Shown: positions 25,804-40,000 of the stretch, in pieces
How positions within the stretch are numbered: position 1 is the first letter of the stretch
Layout of the letters: each line of letters opens with the position of its first letter
Origin: Numida meleagris
Lineage: Eukaryota; Chordata; Aves; Galliformes; Numididae
Length of the DNA: 64,000 bases
Assembly (NCBI RefSeq): GCF_002078875.1
Contig: NC_034415.1
Coordinates: 23,274,331-23,338,330 of the forward strand
Reading direction: 5' to 3'
Translations under genes and position numbers: made by a program
The notes under the pieces: model-generated
Databases searched by the model: none
What the model saw: the letters and a program-made list of their open reading frames with translations, nothing else
What the model was told of the DNA's origin: nothing

Positions 25804-28800
25804 GAATATGCTTCAACAAGTCAGGATAGGTAAAAACAACTCAACTCCAACTGAAGTCCATGGAAAGCACTTAAAAGAAGAAAAAATAAGGAAAACATCA
25901 AAAAGAAAAAAAAATGAATTTGTTCAGCATTACTAAACATTAAGCATGGAAATGTGAGGCAGGTAAGCATTGCAAACTTGGACTCTGACTCAATATATAT
26001 ATACATTTAAATACAATTTAAATTCTTTTTAAACAAATTTGAGACATCTATAAACAGATGAAAAGAGTCTATTCCCCAATATTTTATTGGTATTCTATTA
26101 ATTTTGTTGGTTTCTTTATTCTCTCACAAAGAGAAGCTTATACCTGGAATTGCCATCAACTCAGGCAAGAAACACTTCAAACTGTTTACATCCAGATTTG
26201 AACTTTCTCAAAAATGCTTGGATCCAGACTCATGCTTGTCTCCTTTTATCCTTTGTAGGATCTAGCACAATTTCTAAACAAAGAATTTCTAACTTATTTC
26301 AATGTACAAAATCCAGTCTCTAAGAAAATAAGAAAAGAATTCTCCTTGTCCCTAGTGATCTTGGGATAAGGAAATATGCATCATAGTGACTGCAGTTATA
26401 CTACATAGTTTATATACAGTTCTACTGCTCTTTCCATTTTACTTTATCACTGTCTTCTCTTAAATTAATAAGAATGGCTTGCCAAACTTACAGATCTGGT
26501 AAGCATATTATATTTGGAAAGTATTGTAAAAGCAGGTATATTTTTAATGTTTTGCCATCTGCTTGGTAGGCTACAGACAAACACATAATGCCAAACACTG
26601 CAGTTTTCAGTGAAAACTCTTTTGGTAACCCCTGTCTAAAATTCGATTACTGTATTTGGAACATTGATTTAGCAATGAAAGTAATGACAATACCATCATT
26701 TTAACCTTCCATGCTGGAGCACTGAAGAGATACACTTAAGTTCATGTTTCTCTGGTTTTCCCTGTCTGCTTTAAATTATGAAATGCATTATTTAAGGAGA
26801 GTGACAACAGCTCTAATTGCAAATAAAAACAGGGTGCATCCTTGCAAAATGTCCCTGTGAGACATTACAACTAAGCCCAGTACTATAAAAACAGCGTATA
26901 AAACCTGATAGATTATTAAAAAAGCCCAGTGACAGATTTCATGGTCTGTTCACTCAATATTGCATTTCTGAAGAAAGTATTCTTGTTTAAATTTGCTCAG
27001 CTAGGAATAGAAATGCTTACCATTATTTGTGTGTACGTAGAAGATCCTGTGATAGACTAACACCTCACTGTGCTTCACAAACACAGAAGACTTGCCCAGC
27101 AACAACGGATGGGTGATCTGAATATTATAGAGACATTCTGTGTCCATTTCTTTTGTAATTTTTCTTTTCACGTTTCTCGCTTCAGACAATTCCTGCCTGG
27201 TACCAGATATCTGTATTGTCCTACTGAATTAAGAGGTACCACAACAGCTCTTGTTGACCTACCGTGTTTGATTCCACAGCTATAACTTTACTTGTTCTAG
27301 AGGAAGAGTACTTTTGTACTTTTTTTGTCTAAAGTTCAGCTCTGGCAACAATCTATAACTGTTGCCATCACACTATGAGTATTTTCACATCTACCTTTCA
27401 GAAACTGATCCTAGATTGCACGGTTATTCCATAAAACTACCAAAAACCTTGAAAACAATTGCCCTACTATGCACTAGTTTTAAGGTCTAGTTGCTATTGC
27501 TGTGCAAGCTAGTTGATTTTGCTTCTAATAGCACAAAAAGATGACCAACAATATCAACACTAGGATGACACTGGATGTACTACACAGCTACTGCTGCCTG
27601 ATAGCAAATCTACTTTATTCTCCATTTATTTTGTCTGAACTGTATATGTTGCAGTTTAACCCAACAAGAAGCTGAACACCACACAGCCTTTTTGCTCAAC
27701 CTATCTGCTTCCACTCGTAGTTGAGATAAAAGCTATTTACCAAGACAGAAAAGGAAGAGAGAAATAACAGTAATGATAATAAAATATATATGTTTAAATA
27801 TATGCATGAAGAAAATCAGCTCTGTTCCAGCTGACACCAAGACAGTATGCTTCCTTACAGGTTTAAAGCTCAGACTTCCAGAACACATGACAAAATAGGC
27901 AATGTTCTCAAAACATCTCCCAGCAAGCATGAAGGACCAGTGACTTTGCTTCCCTTCTTAGCTATCTCTCAGTCATCAAGAATAAAAATATGATTAGTTT
28001 ATCAGTCAGCATTCAATTGTATGTTTTTTACGTCATAATTCGTCTCAAGTTTGTCAAGTTTCTGTCAAATTGCCTATTGCTACGTGGTGCCTAATTCTAG
28101 CTCTGTCCATTGATATGAAAGTCTTGAAACCAGGCAGATGGTTTTGTAAGGCAAAGACTGCTTTGCCTCAGGCTAAAAGTGTGTAGATTAAAGGAAAGGT
28201 TAATACAAAAATAATTCAAGGTAAGATAAAAATTTGACAGATGTGTGCAGTTCTTTCGCCAATTCATTTTCCACCATATCGCTGTAGTATTTATATATTC
28301 TAGATCACACCTATGTGAAACTGTACAAAATTTATCATGGGAGTGAAGATCTGAAATTAATTTCTAATCAGCAAAGAACATCCTGGCAACATTGCTAGTT
28401 TAAATCCCCTTAGCCCATAGGCCAGGAATAACCACAGCAGCTCTGTTCTGAAAGTCCTCTGTGTAGATATTGTGAAGACCTCATGGTATAGATTATCTGG
28501 TATGACAACATCACGTTCTGCTTACAGGGAATGTCAGTGTAGGCTTGTGAAATGATCTTTAAAAAGCAAATTAATTTTTAGAAAAACGCTATCATCTGAA
28601 GCAATGTAATCAAGATGTTGCGTGGAAATTTCAATGCCTCCTGGTTTTAAAAGTGCAGTGAATAAAACTCTCTCCTTTACACAGAGATCCTGCCTATAAG
28701 TTAAAAAGTTGTGCATATGTAATTAAAAATCTAGCAAGATATCTTAGGCCTGTCTGTTTCTATTTGGGACAGAGGGGTGGAGGAAGGTGTGGACATGGGG

Positions 28801-30528
28801 TAGAAAACAGAGGAAGCAATATTCTAATGGAACAACAAATAAAAATATTATTCCAAATTCGCCCTACCCAACTAATGGCCTATCCCACTAATGCCAAAAG
28901 GGCCAACAGAAACATTTATGATTTAAAAGTGAATCTTAAATTTCTTGTTTTACCAAAATAAGCATTAGATAAATGGTTATAATGAGTAATAATGAAAAAG
29001 CTTTACCCAGCTCTGAGGTTTGGTTTAAATAAACACCCACATCTGGCAGTTTACTCAACAATAGGATCATCATACACGGTGCAAGAAAACTGTTTCTGAG
29101 AATACTGGATCTTGGATGCTCAAAACAGGACAAATTTCTCAAGTTCTTGCTGCTAGACGGCTCAGAAATGTCTTCAGTACAGTCTTTTCCATGATGTTTA
29201 GGCATTATTTTAGAAGTGTTTTATATGTCTATAGTTTTATTTTAGAATTGTCTCAAATAAACCAAACAAGACTTCAAAACAAGATAATTTGTGACATATG
29301 TTCTTTGTGATTATGCCTGAAATTTAACTAAAACAATTTTAACTCAGTAAAAGCAAAGTTTTTGATAATGCTTTCTTCAGCTGCATCTCAGGTTTTGCAC
29401 TGTTCTTCCTCAGGAAGAGGAGATAACTTTTACCACATCCTTTTCATTACAAACAGTTCAGGCCTAAGTTTTTAGGACCACTATGCTCCCAGTGCCTACC
29501 AGGTTTATTTAAGGGCTATAGGATCACAGCAACTTGACAGTCAAACTGCAACAGAGGCAAAACATTTCTGCCCACACAATTTACATGCTGGGATTCAATC
29601 CCTGCCAAGGAGCTCAGAGCAGATAGTAAGGGTGGGAAGGAAACTCGCTTTGAAATCACATAGCTATAATATCTGACACCTACACTTGAATACAGATATC
29701 AAGATCCACCCAAAGGAGGCTAAGCTTTATACTCAGAAGCGATGAAGTTTCCCAGAAACTCACTGCCGTAGCTATGGAAGTCACATTTTGTAATGCTGAA
29801 TGAAACAGTGTCTAAATACCTTAGAAAATCAGAGCCTCAGAACTGAAATAGGTCTAAGAGCTGCCTGGCTAAACCCATGAAAGATTTGTAATCCTCCAGT
29901 CCCTTCCCATGCCCTTCCTTTCTGACCGTGAATACTATCCTTATTCAATTGCACTACATTAACATTCCTCTCCTTGTCTCAGTTTTACTCACATTACTTG
30001 CATACCACTGTTAGGTGACTGCCTTAGCACAGATTTTGGGACAAGGTCCTACCTTTCTTTGCCAGAAGGAAGGTTTTGAACTCCAGCATTTTCAGAGGTT
30101 GTTTCTGCAGTCAGGCATATCTAATGGTAGCTATTCTGAACCAGTCAACATCTGCCTCAATACTTTTATCTCATTTTTATCAGCTGTTCATAACGTCCAC
30201 CACTCATTTTCTCTCATTTGCTGTCATTTTACAGGATATTTTCTCAATTTCACTTCCACAAATATTGCTTTGATTGAGATTATAGTGAACAATTGCATTT
30301 GGAATGTCACTAACGTGCAATGTTTTGTCTGGTTTACTGAGTATAATACTCAAAGTTTAATGCAACAGAGCCATGACTTCTGTAGCTTTAAGAAAGCTGT
30401 CCGTGCTAACCTTAGTTTTCCCTTTCAGCATGACTTCTAATTTGATCAAACCATATAAGTATCTAGTGTGAAACAGATGGTGTGTGTTTGGGAAAGTTTA
30501 AAAAGGGAGCATAATATACTCCCTTTGG
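25804..30528. other. Gene-free AT-rich DNA
   Basis: No gene is recognised. At 25846-25865 the words AACTGAAGTCCATGG resemble the ancient repeat seen at 14029-14100, but the match is too short to call. The stretch 26740-26990 is rich in TAAT and ATTATTAAA words and low in simple repeats, which can be a feature of conserved noncoding DNA, but conservation cannot be judged from one genome. Confidence 0.6.
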
Positions 30529-30642
30529 CGGGCGACTCTGAAATGCATCTGTTCTCTCTGCAGCGAGGCTCTTCTCCCTACTGCAGGCAGCCTCTGCGAA
30601 AGCCTCCACGCACAGTGCTCGCAGTGTGCTGTCTGAATCACG
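30529..30642. other. CpG-rich patch in CpG-poor surroundings
   Basis: Seven CpG dinucleotides fall in 114 bases (near 30529, 30533, 30564, 30597, 30609, 30620 and 30641), against only occasional ones in the flanking kilobases. A pyrimidine stretch ending in CTCTGCAG, resembling a splice acceptor, lies at about 30553-30562. An open frame of 114 codons (30468-30812) runs through it but has no recognisable domain. It could be a small unmethylated regulatory element, a noncoding-RNA exon or a piece of a transposon. Confidence 0.4.
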
Positions 30643-33600
30643 CTGTTCACATTACCTTCAAGTCCTGGGTCCCATTTGAGCTGAATGCTAATCAAGGTGG
30701 TATTTTTGACAAAGGACAAGCATTGGAAAAATTAGAGCTAGGCTTTCAGAAAACCGTTATGTTCGTGATCTCTGGACTGAGGTCTAGAATGTCTTTGGGA
30801 TATTCCGTCTGAACAGCAGTAATGAAAACCACATCAGGTTTTAAGGCAGAGATATGCAGCCCGTGGCCCACACACCAATGTCAGTACAGGAGCAGGCAAG
30901 GCAGGAGCTCCAGCATCTCAGTTAGCAACACCCACCTCGCCACTTCCATCAGAATCTGAGCCCAGCAAGATCCAAGAGACAAGCCTAGGAACCAGCCATC
31001 AGAGTGAGGGGAAGACCCAATGCTGAGTGCCTCCTGGCACAGGTCACTTCTTACGTGCGGAAAAAAGACACAGTTGGGCATTCCATTTTGAAAAAGATGA
31101 AGCCCTCACTAAAAAGGTAACAAAATCATGTATTGCTTCTTAGCTAAGGTAATGACTATGATCTTGCTCTGGAGTCCACGCAGAGAGAAAGGGTGAGTCA
31201 GTGGGTTAAATCAACACTCACACTAACGTTAATGTGGTTTCCTTTGCACCTTCAACAATAAAGACAGTTTTAAAACTTAACCCCACACACAGTGTCAGAG
31301 CAATAAAAGGTCAGAGTTTGGCTGAAAGATGCTAACAGAAACATTTTTGGGCCCCAGATAGGAGGATGGATATAACAAGTTTTAATGAAATGACTAGCCA
31401 AGAATGCTACGAATATCGCATCAATAATCACCTTTGCATTAAAATACTGATGAGTCACAAATGATTCTTCTTGAATATCCAAAGCTACTGTTTGCTGCAC
31501 AGAGACTGGCTTTAAGAAGAAACTGTACCTGTGATTCTAAACTCACCAATTGAGAAGCAACATTCAGATCAGGAAATATAATTCAGAGTCCATACCAGAA
31601 CAAAACTAGCAAATAACGTAATCTTGCAGAGCACTCTTTATCCAGATTGCTGTTCTTCCTATGCAAATTCTGTTCGCAGAAGAGAGGGAGAGTCAGTCCA
31701 TACACTGACTGTATGAAGAACTCACTAGGATCCAGAATTCATTTATTTTGTTCCCAGTATTTTGGGGCATTTTTTATTTTATTTTTTTTATCAGCAACTG
31801 CCCAGTGGGAAAAGAAGACAGATTTATACATCTGCTTTTCAGCAAAGCAGCTTCTTGCACTGATACTAAAAAACTCTAATTCAGCTAAGTGCTTTGTGCC
31901 TTGCAGTATAATAGCCTTTAAAACTGACTCATTACAGCGTTCTGTGACACTAAATATATAATTTTGGTTTTGAACTTTACTAGTTTGAGTAACATATTTT
32001 GTTTTCTGGCATTTCAAATCAGATCTTTTCCTCTCTTACAATTCAACCAAAGGTAGAGGAACTAAAAGCAAGATCTCAGCAGCACTTCGGAGTAGTAATA
32101 ATCTTGTGAAATGACCTCTTGGTTACAGTATTCCCCAAATACCATTTTTCAGAAGTCTCTTTTTAAGGTAATATAAAAATTTAATTAAAGTTAATAAAGT
32201 GCTTTGAGACTGCTGGATTAAGACAAAAAATACAGTCAATGAAAAACTGTATTTAATACTAGAAGTTCCGAAAAATTAAAAGGCAATGACACAAGCTCCA
32301 TTGTAAAAATTCAGAAGAATAGTACATTTAGTTACTCCCACTTTCATTTTCTTCTTCAGTTTTCAGGATAAAGGGTTAGCCATGAAATGCACAGCTGTTA
32401 GTCAGATACATAACATATAAGCCAAGTTTCACAAAAAACATTTGCCGGTTCTACAAATATTACTTCATTAATCTGAATGATTAAGCACTCTATATTATCA
32501 CTTTCTAAAAGCATATAGTAATTAAAAACTATCAGGAAGTTCTGGAAAATGGAATTCTGTACTTCATACTCTAACCCCCAGTCTCACTTGTTATAAATAC
32601 TTAAACAGAAAAAATAAACTTTATTATTTAAAGGCAAATAAACTATGCCTCTCTCAAACTGGGAGGTCCCAAAGGTTTCATATTCTAAAGTCTTTCCTCT
32701 AAAAGATTTTTCCAATTTATTTTCAAAATAGGAATCAGCGGGACAAAGCACTAAAGGGTCCCTATGGAATGAAAGCGTGGGAATGATCTTCTCTTACTCT
32801 GCACTCAGATTTGTTTAACTAGAGAATTGCAAAGAATTTGGCTGTGATTGTGACAAATCAACTCAGAAAACACAACGCTGTCCATGACATTGTGGTCAGT
32901 ATAAAACAAGACAATATGAACTCAACACTTTTATCTAACTATATCCAAATACAAGAATGAGAGGATCAGAATACAAAAACAAATACATAAATCATGGCCA
33001 GCTAAGACAATTCTTCCCATTCGTCTGTCCTAGCATCAAAACAGCTACTTCCCTTTGGCAGTAAAGAGGGAAGCCTTGGGGCTCATTTGCAGCTGGGGAT
33101 GTAGCACCTCAGCAGGATTCCATGAGGGCAACAGACTCTGCTACAAGGCCCCTGCCTCTCCTGCAAGCTAACACTGCTGCCCCTCTCCTCTCATGGCTCT
33201 TGGTGCCTGGGCAAACCTAATGCTACTCAGTCAGCAGAACGTCACCTTTCAGGGACAAGAAAGCGGAGAGATTTCCATACTATCAGTAGCAGCAGCAGGA
33301 CTTGTGCCAATAAATAAGCAAGATCCCAAAATCTATGTATTCCCTCAAGAAAAAATGTTTAAAGGGTTCAAGATTTGCTCAAATAATTTTTAAGCTATTT
33401 CCTGCCTAAATTCCACAGAGTGGGAAATCTCACTGCGGTAATCAATCATCAAAATTCAGGACACCCTACATTAAGTTTGAATAGATGTCTGTTCAGGCAC
33501 CTACTCCTTGATTTCATAAAGATTATTTATGTAAGAACTACAAAATGTGACGACTTGTAAGTACAAAATGGTGACTGCCTTACACTTTCAGGCAATGTTA

Positions 33601-34695
33601 AGAGCAAACAAGAACTGCGTATCCTAATTAAACATATGCAACCCTGATGATAAGGATCTGGGTAATAAAAAAAGATCACTATAACATACTGTTAAGACTC
33701 TATCCTTAAAAATGAATTTTGCATAAAGTGAGACACTTGTAAACATTAGCTTTCTGAAGAATACCAAGATGAAATTGATACAGCTTTGTTGTTTTTACCA
33801 AAGCTATTTTCAAACATTTATTGTTTGCATGCCACAGAGGAATACTAGTGAGCTTGTAAGTGACTGAATCCTCTGATCCAGTAGTGCAAACTCCAGTATG
33901 CAATCTTTTGGGGAAACGCTGTGCCTCCAGTCAAAGTCAGCAGAGTAAAAGAGCTGGCTCATCTTATTTACAGGTTTAGATGTTTATCGATAACTCTCAG
34001 TTATGTGACTGATGCACAGCGTTGCTCATGAATGTTACTAACAAACCCCTGAGTACACTAGTTTTCAAGTCCAATTCTCAAGGAAAGTATTTGCTGCTGC
34101 AGTTTTACTTGTATCAGAGTAAAGTGCATAATTTGTAAAATCTTTGGTAAAATGCTCCTTTCAAACAACAGTAATATATAGAAACAATATGAATATAATT
34201 TGCTTTTAATTTACAGCTGCAATAGAAAGCCATATATGAAGTTTATTAATCTCTGCAATATTTCTGAGTTCCAAAGGTAGACTTTAGTTTTGCAAACATA
34301 TGGCACAACTGTAGAATACAAGAAAATGTAAGATGGAAAATCTAAATCTCGCGCATACTAGCAGTATGCAAAAAGGGATGGGGAGAACCAACACAAGAAA
34401 ACAGGTATTTCACACACACATAGAAATCATATTTAAAAATAAAAACATTTAGAGCACATGCTAAACCATTAAACATTATAGATAATTACATAGCAACCAA
34501 ATGTTGATTATTAACTGAATATTAATTTGAATTCTTTGCTATGCACGTAGCTAAAAATGACTCTGGCATTAAAACCAGAGTTAAAGCCAAGCAAGTAGAT
34601 ATTCTGTAAAAATAACCCACTATTTCTTTGATTATGACAGCAGAGGGAGAGGGAAAGACAGAATGGCCAAGACTACACCTAGCTCTCAGCAATGT

Positions 34696-34724
34696 AGTAA
34701 TGGCCAACAAAGTAATGGCCAACA
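34696..34724 (+). repeat. Short tandem duplication, 15-base period
   Basis: AGTAATGGCCAACA occurs at 34696-34709 and again at 34711-34724, separated by one A. Perfect identity of the two copies suggests a recent slippage event. Confidence 0.9.
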
Positions 34725-36058
34725 GCAACCCGAGCTTGCAGATGAACCTACAATGCTCAAACCCGCTCCTAAGCAGCTGCAAGTGCTGCAGTCAAGGAAC
34801 CCGAGCAAAGCCACTGTCAGAACAATATAGCAAATGCTTCTGCCACTTACAGAATTGAGCCTGTCAGAAACCTCATTTTGCATCATGATGAGAGTGTGAC
34901 CTTAAATATTTTTCCTACAATACTTTCATATTCTAGTGTGAAAAACCTGTACAAGAAAAATTAATGACCTCTTGTTTGAGCTGTTCAGCTAGAATGTAAG
35001 AGTCAGAATCCACCCTCCCACTTTGGGCCTATGGGCCTTCTGACTAGAAAAGACTTTCTGTGTCATTAAATCACATTCCCAAGGAATAAAAGACAGTACA
35101 TCATCTTATCCATTTCAAAATTGTCTCAAACTGAAAATGAGGTAGATTTCCCCTACTATTGGAAGACTCTCTCTTCTAGTATTCAGAAACACTCCTAACT
35201 TACAGTCTAAATTTATTCATTGACAGCATTATCCATTTGTTTTTAGCTTGATGCCAATTTTCCCTCTTGGACATCAATCCTATAATATATTTATAAGAAA
35301 ATCTTATCCCTTTTCAGGCTTCACTTTACTGGAATAAACAAACAAAGCTCATTCAGTGTGTTTGTTCTTTTCTTCCATGACCTTCTCTGCAACTGTGCCA
35401 AGGGTGGTCACCTTTTATGAAAATAGATGGTAAAAGAGGTACACAGAGCTCCACAGTGTATCCTTTGTTTTTAATGAATACATAGTGTACCCCAATTCAG
35501 CCTGGAGAACGACTTTTTCCATATGTGGACTAGGTAGACAAGACATGCATGAAAAGATTTACGTTCTTTGAATGAGTAATTCTAAGCTCATAGTCTACCT
35601 TCTTCAATGAGCCGTGTACAATAGTTCCTACAATAGAAACAGCCACATAGTCCACAGATGCTGAACTGAGAAGTGTGTAGGCGTACATAATAAGATTTCA
35701 CTTATTTGTATGTAATACAAATTGAGATCATGATATTTTGTCCCTCCTGTCTGGCCTCAGTATTAATTGAAAGGGTTACTCTGTCTAATAACTTAAGCGA
35801 GCTGAGGCAGAAGCTTACTCTTCTACTGAAGAGTATAAATACATTTGAACTACATCTCGAATGGACAAAATAAAAATTGACCTGAATTTGACTTCCCACA
35901 GACAACAGTGAATCCAGTTAACTCTGGACCACAGGTGAAACAGATTGTTAAAAATACAATAGAAAATGCCTCAGTAGATCAAAGTCAATAATCTTTTCAA
36001 TCTCCTCACTTTAATTCCTAAACAAGCATCATAAAAGTATCCTATATAGTGTTTCTCC

Positions 36059-36073
36059 TTTTTTTTTTTTTTT
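36059..36073 (+). repeat. Poly(T) tract, 15 bases
   Basis: An uninterrupted T run. It would be a poly(A) tail on the minus strand, but no retrotransposon body is recognisable on its right side. Confidence 0.9.
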
Positions 36074-37060
36074 GCATTTAATCTTCCCCTATAATACAAC
36101 TTGTCTATTTTTTCTGTGTTGGAGATGAGTCATGTCACACTCCAGTCACCACTAAAATCCTACTCCTTGTACCTACATGTGTATCGACATATGCTCAGGT
36201 TATTAGATATTTCAAGTATAAATAAAAGAAAAATACCATAAGGCATTCTAGCTTTGTCCATTAACAACTGGTCATATAATCAATGTCTGAGGTATACTGG
36301 AAGCATTAATTATTTAAAGGAGTAATGAAGACCATTCTGCTTCTGTGTGCCCTTGTAAGAGTAAGAAAATTGTGGTCTGAAAATCTCCTGGTTCATCGCA
36401 CTGCTCCTACTTCATCTGTTCCAGGAGATTTTTTTTACTGTTTGAAATTAATTCTAAATTTAGGGAGACACTGAAACTCAAGACAAGATAAAATGCTGTG
36501 AACCATGCATACCTTCTTTTTCAGTCCTTTTAAGTGCATATGTTATTGCCCACACACATCTAGCATATAATTGTTGGCAGTGATGTTTTTGGCTGGCACA
36601 TTCTTTAGTGGTTGAAGGGTTTTTCTATTGCTAACATGAAACAGTATGATTGCCTCAGAGACAGAATAGGGAGTGGGAAAAGTACACATTGACACACTGC
36701 ACTTTCCCAATTAAGTTAAATATCATCATACTCAGAAAATGCTTTGCTGAAAGATATGGTCTGTACCTTTGCTAAAGGATTTTGGGCTCCTGTTGGCATT
36801 TGGCAGTTTATTTTACCAAACTATACTCAAGGCTAAGGGACAAAAATGACTCTATTATACTTCTGTCTGGCAGACTTACACGTGCCCAAGAGCAGATCTG
36901 TGAGATGAACATTTTTAAAGCTAAAGTGTCTCACTCACATTATTCAGGTACAGCTGCTGTGAATATTTGGTATTCCCTGGCAATCACAGGGCAGAAATTG
37001 CGCATTGGGCATCTGAAAAAAAAAAGGTAGAGGCCATGTAGAACCCACTTGTTTGTTTGC

Positions 37061-37077
37061 TTTTTTTTTTTTTTTTT
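37061..37077 (+). repeat. Poly(T) tract, 17 bases
   Basis: The longest clean T run in the window, preceded by GTTTGTTTGC. No linked transposon is recognised. Confidence 0.9.
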
Positions 37078-40000
37078 CATTTATAGGCTTAAGGTCCTTT
37101 GATTAGACAAAGGATAGATAAAACTGAGAGAGTGTCTGAAAATTTCCACATCATCCTGCCAATTTGTCTCAAGGCTAATCTGGAGTCTGCTTTAAGATGT
37201 GAGAGGGAAGTTCATCGTCATGCTCACTGAAGCTGCCAAAATAATGTAATTGTGACAGGTTTTGTTTTTTGTTGTTGTTTTTTTGAATGTGAATGCCATC
37301 AGTTCCTTTCACACAGACTCCCAAACAACCATCAGATGATAATGAATTTCTGTCAATACAGACCCAAGCCAAATTTGAACTGGCAAGCTACAAATGAAAG
37401 ACTATGTGTGTTACCTATCACCTGGGCTATCCATTTCTTCTTACTCACACTTATTCTTAATTTACAAATAAACTGTCATTCAATGCCAAAGAATAACATT
37501 AGTCGGGGGAAAAAAAAGGAACACTTAAAATATGTACTTCATGTCCAAATTTATGGCAGCAATAAATAGTGAAGACATGAATTGGGGAGGAAATGCCTTG
37601 GGTATGCTATTATTTTAACTACTAATGTTTTCTGTGAAGCATCAAGCCCAATTCAATATTCAGCCATCGCCTATGGTTCTTGGCCACATCCACTGTCACT
37701 GAAGTGGGACACTGGAGATGGCCTGTACTTGTAAGTAAAAGATTTTTCTCGAATGATAATTCTCCAAGGTGAGCTCCCATATATCAAACATGTCACAGCC
37801 ATGATCCATCACCACTGTAACCACATGAAAACAGTTGTAATAACCCAAATGATTCCAGAACTAGTTATCGTGGCAGACAATTTGATACCAACTGTGTTTT
37901 CAAGCTTCCTATGTAAGATGGTTCATTAGACTTAACACCAGGAGATAACATGGAGGTAATATCAGTTCCATGGTATTTTACTCAAATGCTCTCCAGGAAA
38001 TGAAACTAGGACTACTGGGTTAATTTGTTTCCACTTGAGTGGACTGGATCCTTCTACAGGCTGATTTTATTTTAAATGCATTTTGAGATTCAAAGGACTA
38101 AGAAATAACTGGCATTAAAATGCTAATTTTGCAAGACACTTTCCATTTTGCGGATAGGCTTTGTACACTGTATTTTTAAAATGTATCATCTACTGAGGGC
38201 TGAATCTGTTCTCAAGCTACTCTAAATGCCTGCTGTTTTGTTTTGTGAATCAACGAAGAGATTGCTTAAAAAGACTAAGAAAGCGTGGATATAGGAATGG
38301 CTCTTGGACTGATAGATGCATCTCAGCAACAAATGAATGGGGAGCTTGGATGAACACCTACTCAAAGCCAGTCAAAGTGTATTCTTAGATGAAGTTAACT
38401 GAAATAATGAGTATGCAAAAAGAAAGTTATCTTGAAGAGTCTCCGAGACCAGTCTTTCTAAACAGCAAATCCACCTTTTAGAAGAACTGGGTTCAAAAAT
38501 CTGCATGTTCTTGCATTTGATTCTCATGGCTTCCATGATATCATAAAACTCAATGTCATTAAAATCCTATTAAAAACTTGTTGCCAGTAGACAGAATGAA
38601 ATTAAGGAATAGTTGTGACTCAATGAATTTAGCAGGCATATAAAAGGGATTTTTAAATGTGAAGTTTTTTGTCTACATGGAGAAGCCACAGGTGCTAGTG
38701 CTACAGACCAAGGGAAAAACAGTACCAGCATTTGTTTACCTTGTGTACCTATGTCTTCTGGCTCCACCTCCAAGTGGGGAGCTTCCAACCCTCTCCTAGC
38801 AGAACAGAGTCCATACTGCTTGATTTAAACTGAAAGATTTCTTAACCTGAACTCTCTTAGCTTTATCATTAGGATTTCTTCCTGCTGGGTCACTCAATCT
38901 TTGCCTCCAGTAGAGACGGTGTGTAGTTGTAATTGAGCCTCTTGCTACATTCTACCACCACCTGTAGCACTGAATCTGCTGAAACAACCCTAAGTCTACA
39001 CGGTATTTTAGGAAACTGAACCCAGTGACAGCAACCCACTGTGATACACACAGCTCACCTAACAAGTTTTTACAGAAAACTGAGTTTAAAGAGGTAGTTC
39101 AAGTACTGAAAAAGACCTGACAAAACCAGAAAAACTAACCAACCTAAACCTGTGTTGTAATGAAGCACAAGAAAGGAAACCAATCATCCATTTTAATAAT
39201 CAAAGAAATAACTAGAGTCTAGCATCAATGCCACATACATGGTGACTATGTACTGTGGTTCTCAAAATTTCTGTCAGTGTTTTTACATTTACAGAACAAC
39301 CTATCTATAGGAGGAAGCCTTTGTTTTTCTGTCACCTACAGCCCCATAACCACTGGGAATATGGGCTATTAAACGTGTGGTTTACAAAACATTAGTATTT
39401 CATATTCCTCTACCTTAATTACTAACGGAATGCAATTAACTGATTCTCTCATGTACTGTGATACCAGCTATAACAAGCTTGATTCCTTTCTCATTGTGGA
39501 ATAAATTATCAGTAACTTCATTAATGTCAATATTATATTGTGTAAAAAGGATGAATGGATGTAAATAGAGTAGAACTAGGACAATCTAATATTAGGGCAA
39601 TGCATTAGAAAAATATATCAAGACAAAGAATAACAGAAAAAGGTATTTTACTGGAGTAATACATTTTAAAAACACTTACAAAAATGTGTTCAAAACTGTA
39701 TTCGTTACATTTTCTAAAGGCCTGACAAAATGCAAGTCCTGCACAGTTTAGTGGATGCTACCTAATGTCTTTGCAATTCAGTTCTGAAAGCCAGTAGTAA
39801 CCAACGATTTTGGTGTTTCTATTTTCACTTGAATGGTATTCTCCCTACACATTAATTTAAAATTTCACTTTAAGTGCCTCCCTAAGCTGGGATTGTCTTT
39901 GAGTTTTATAATTAAATGTAAATATTCATAAAAATTCTTATGTATAAATCTGTTTTAAAACCTGTAAGAGAGTAACATCTAGTCTTTAAAATGGTACCTG

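Noticed and set aside
29825..29900. Possible CR1-like fragment (AATCAGAGCCTCAGAACTGAAA...)
   Set aside because: The resemblance to a CR1 3' end is short and imperfect and no body of an element adjoins it.
30015..30440. Longest open frame in the window (141 codons, plus strand)
   Set aside because: No recognisable domain or motif, composition rich in Ser/Phe/His as expected of translated AT-rich noncoding DNA, and length within chance for 64 kb.
35001..35045. Eight-base inverted repeat AGTCAGAA/TTCTGACT enclosing GGGCCTATGGGCC
   Set aside because: Stem is short and such dyads occur by chance many times in 64 kb.
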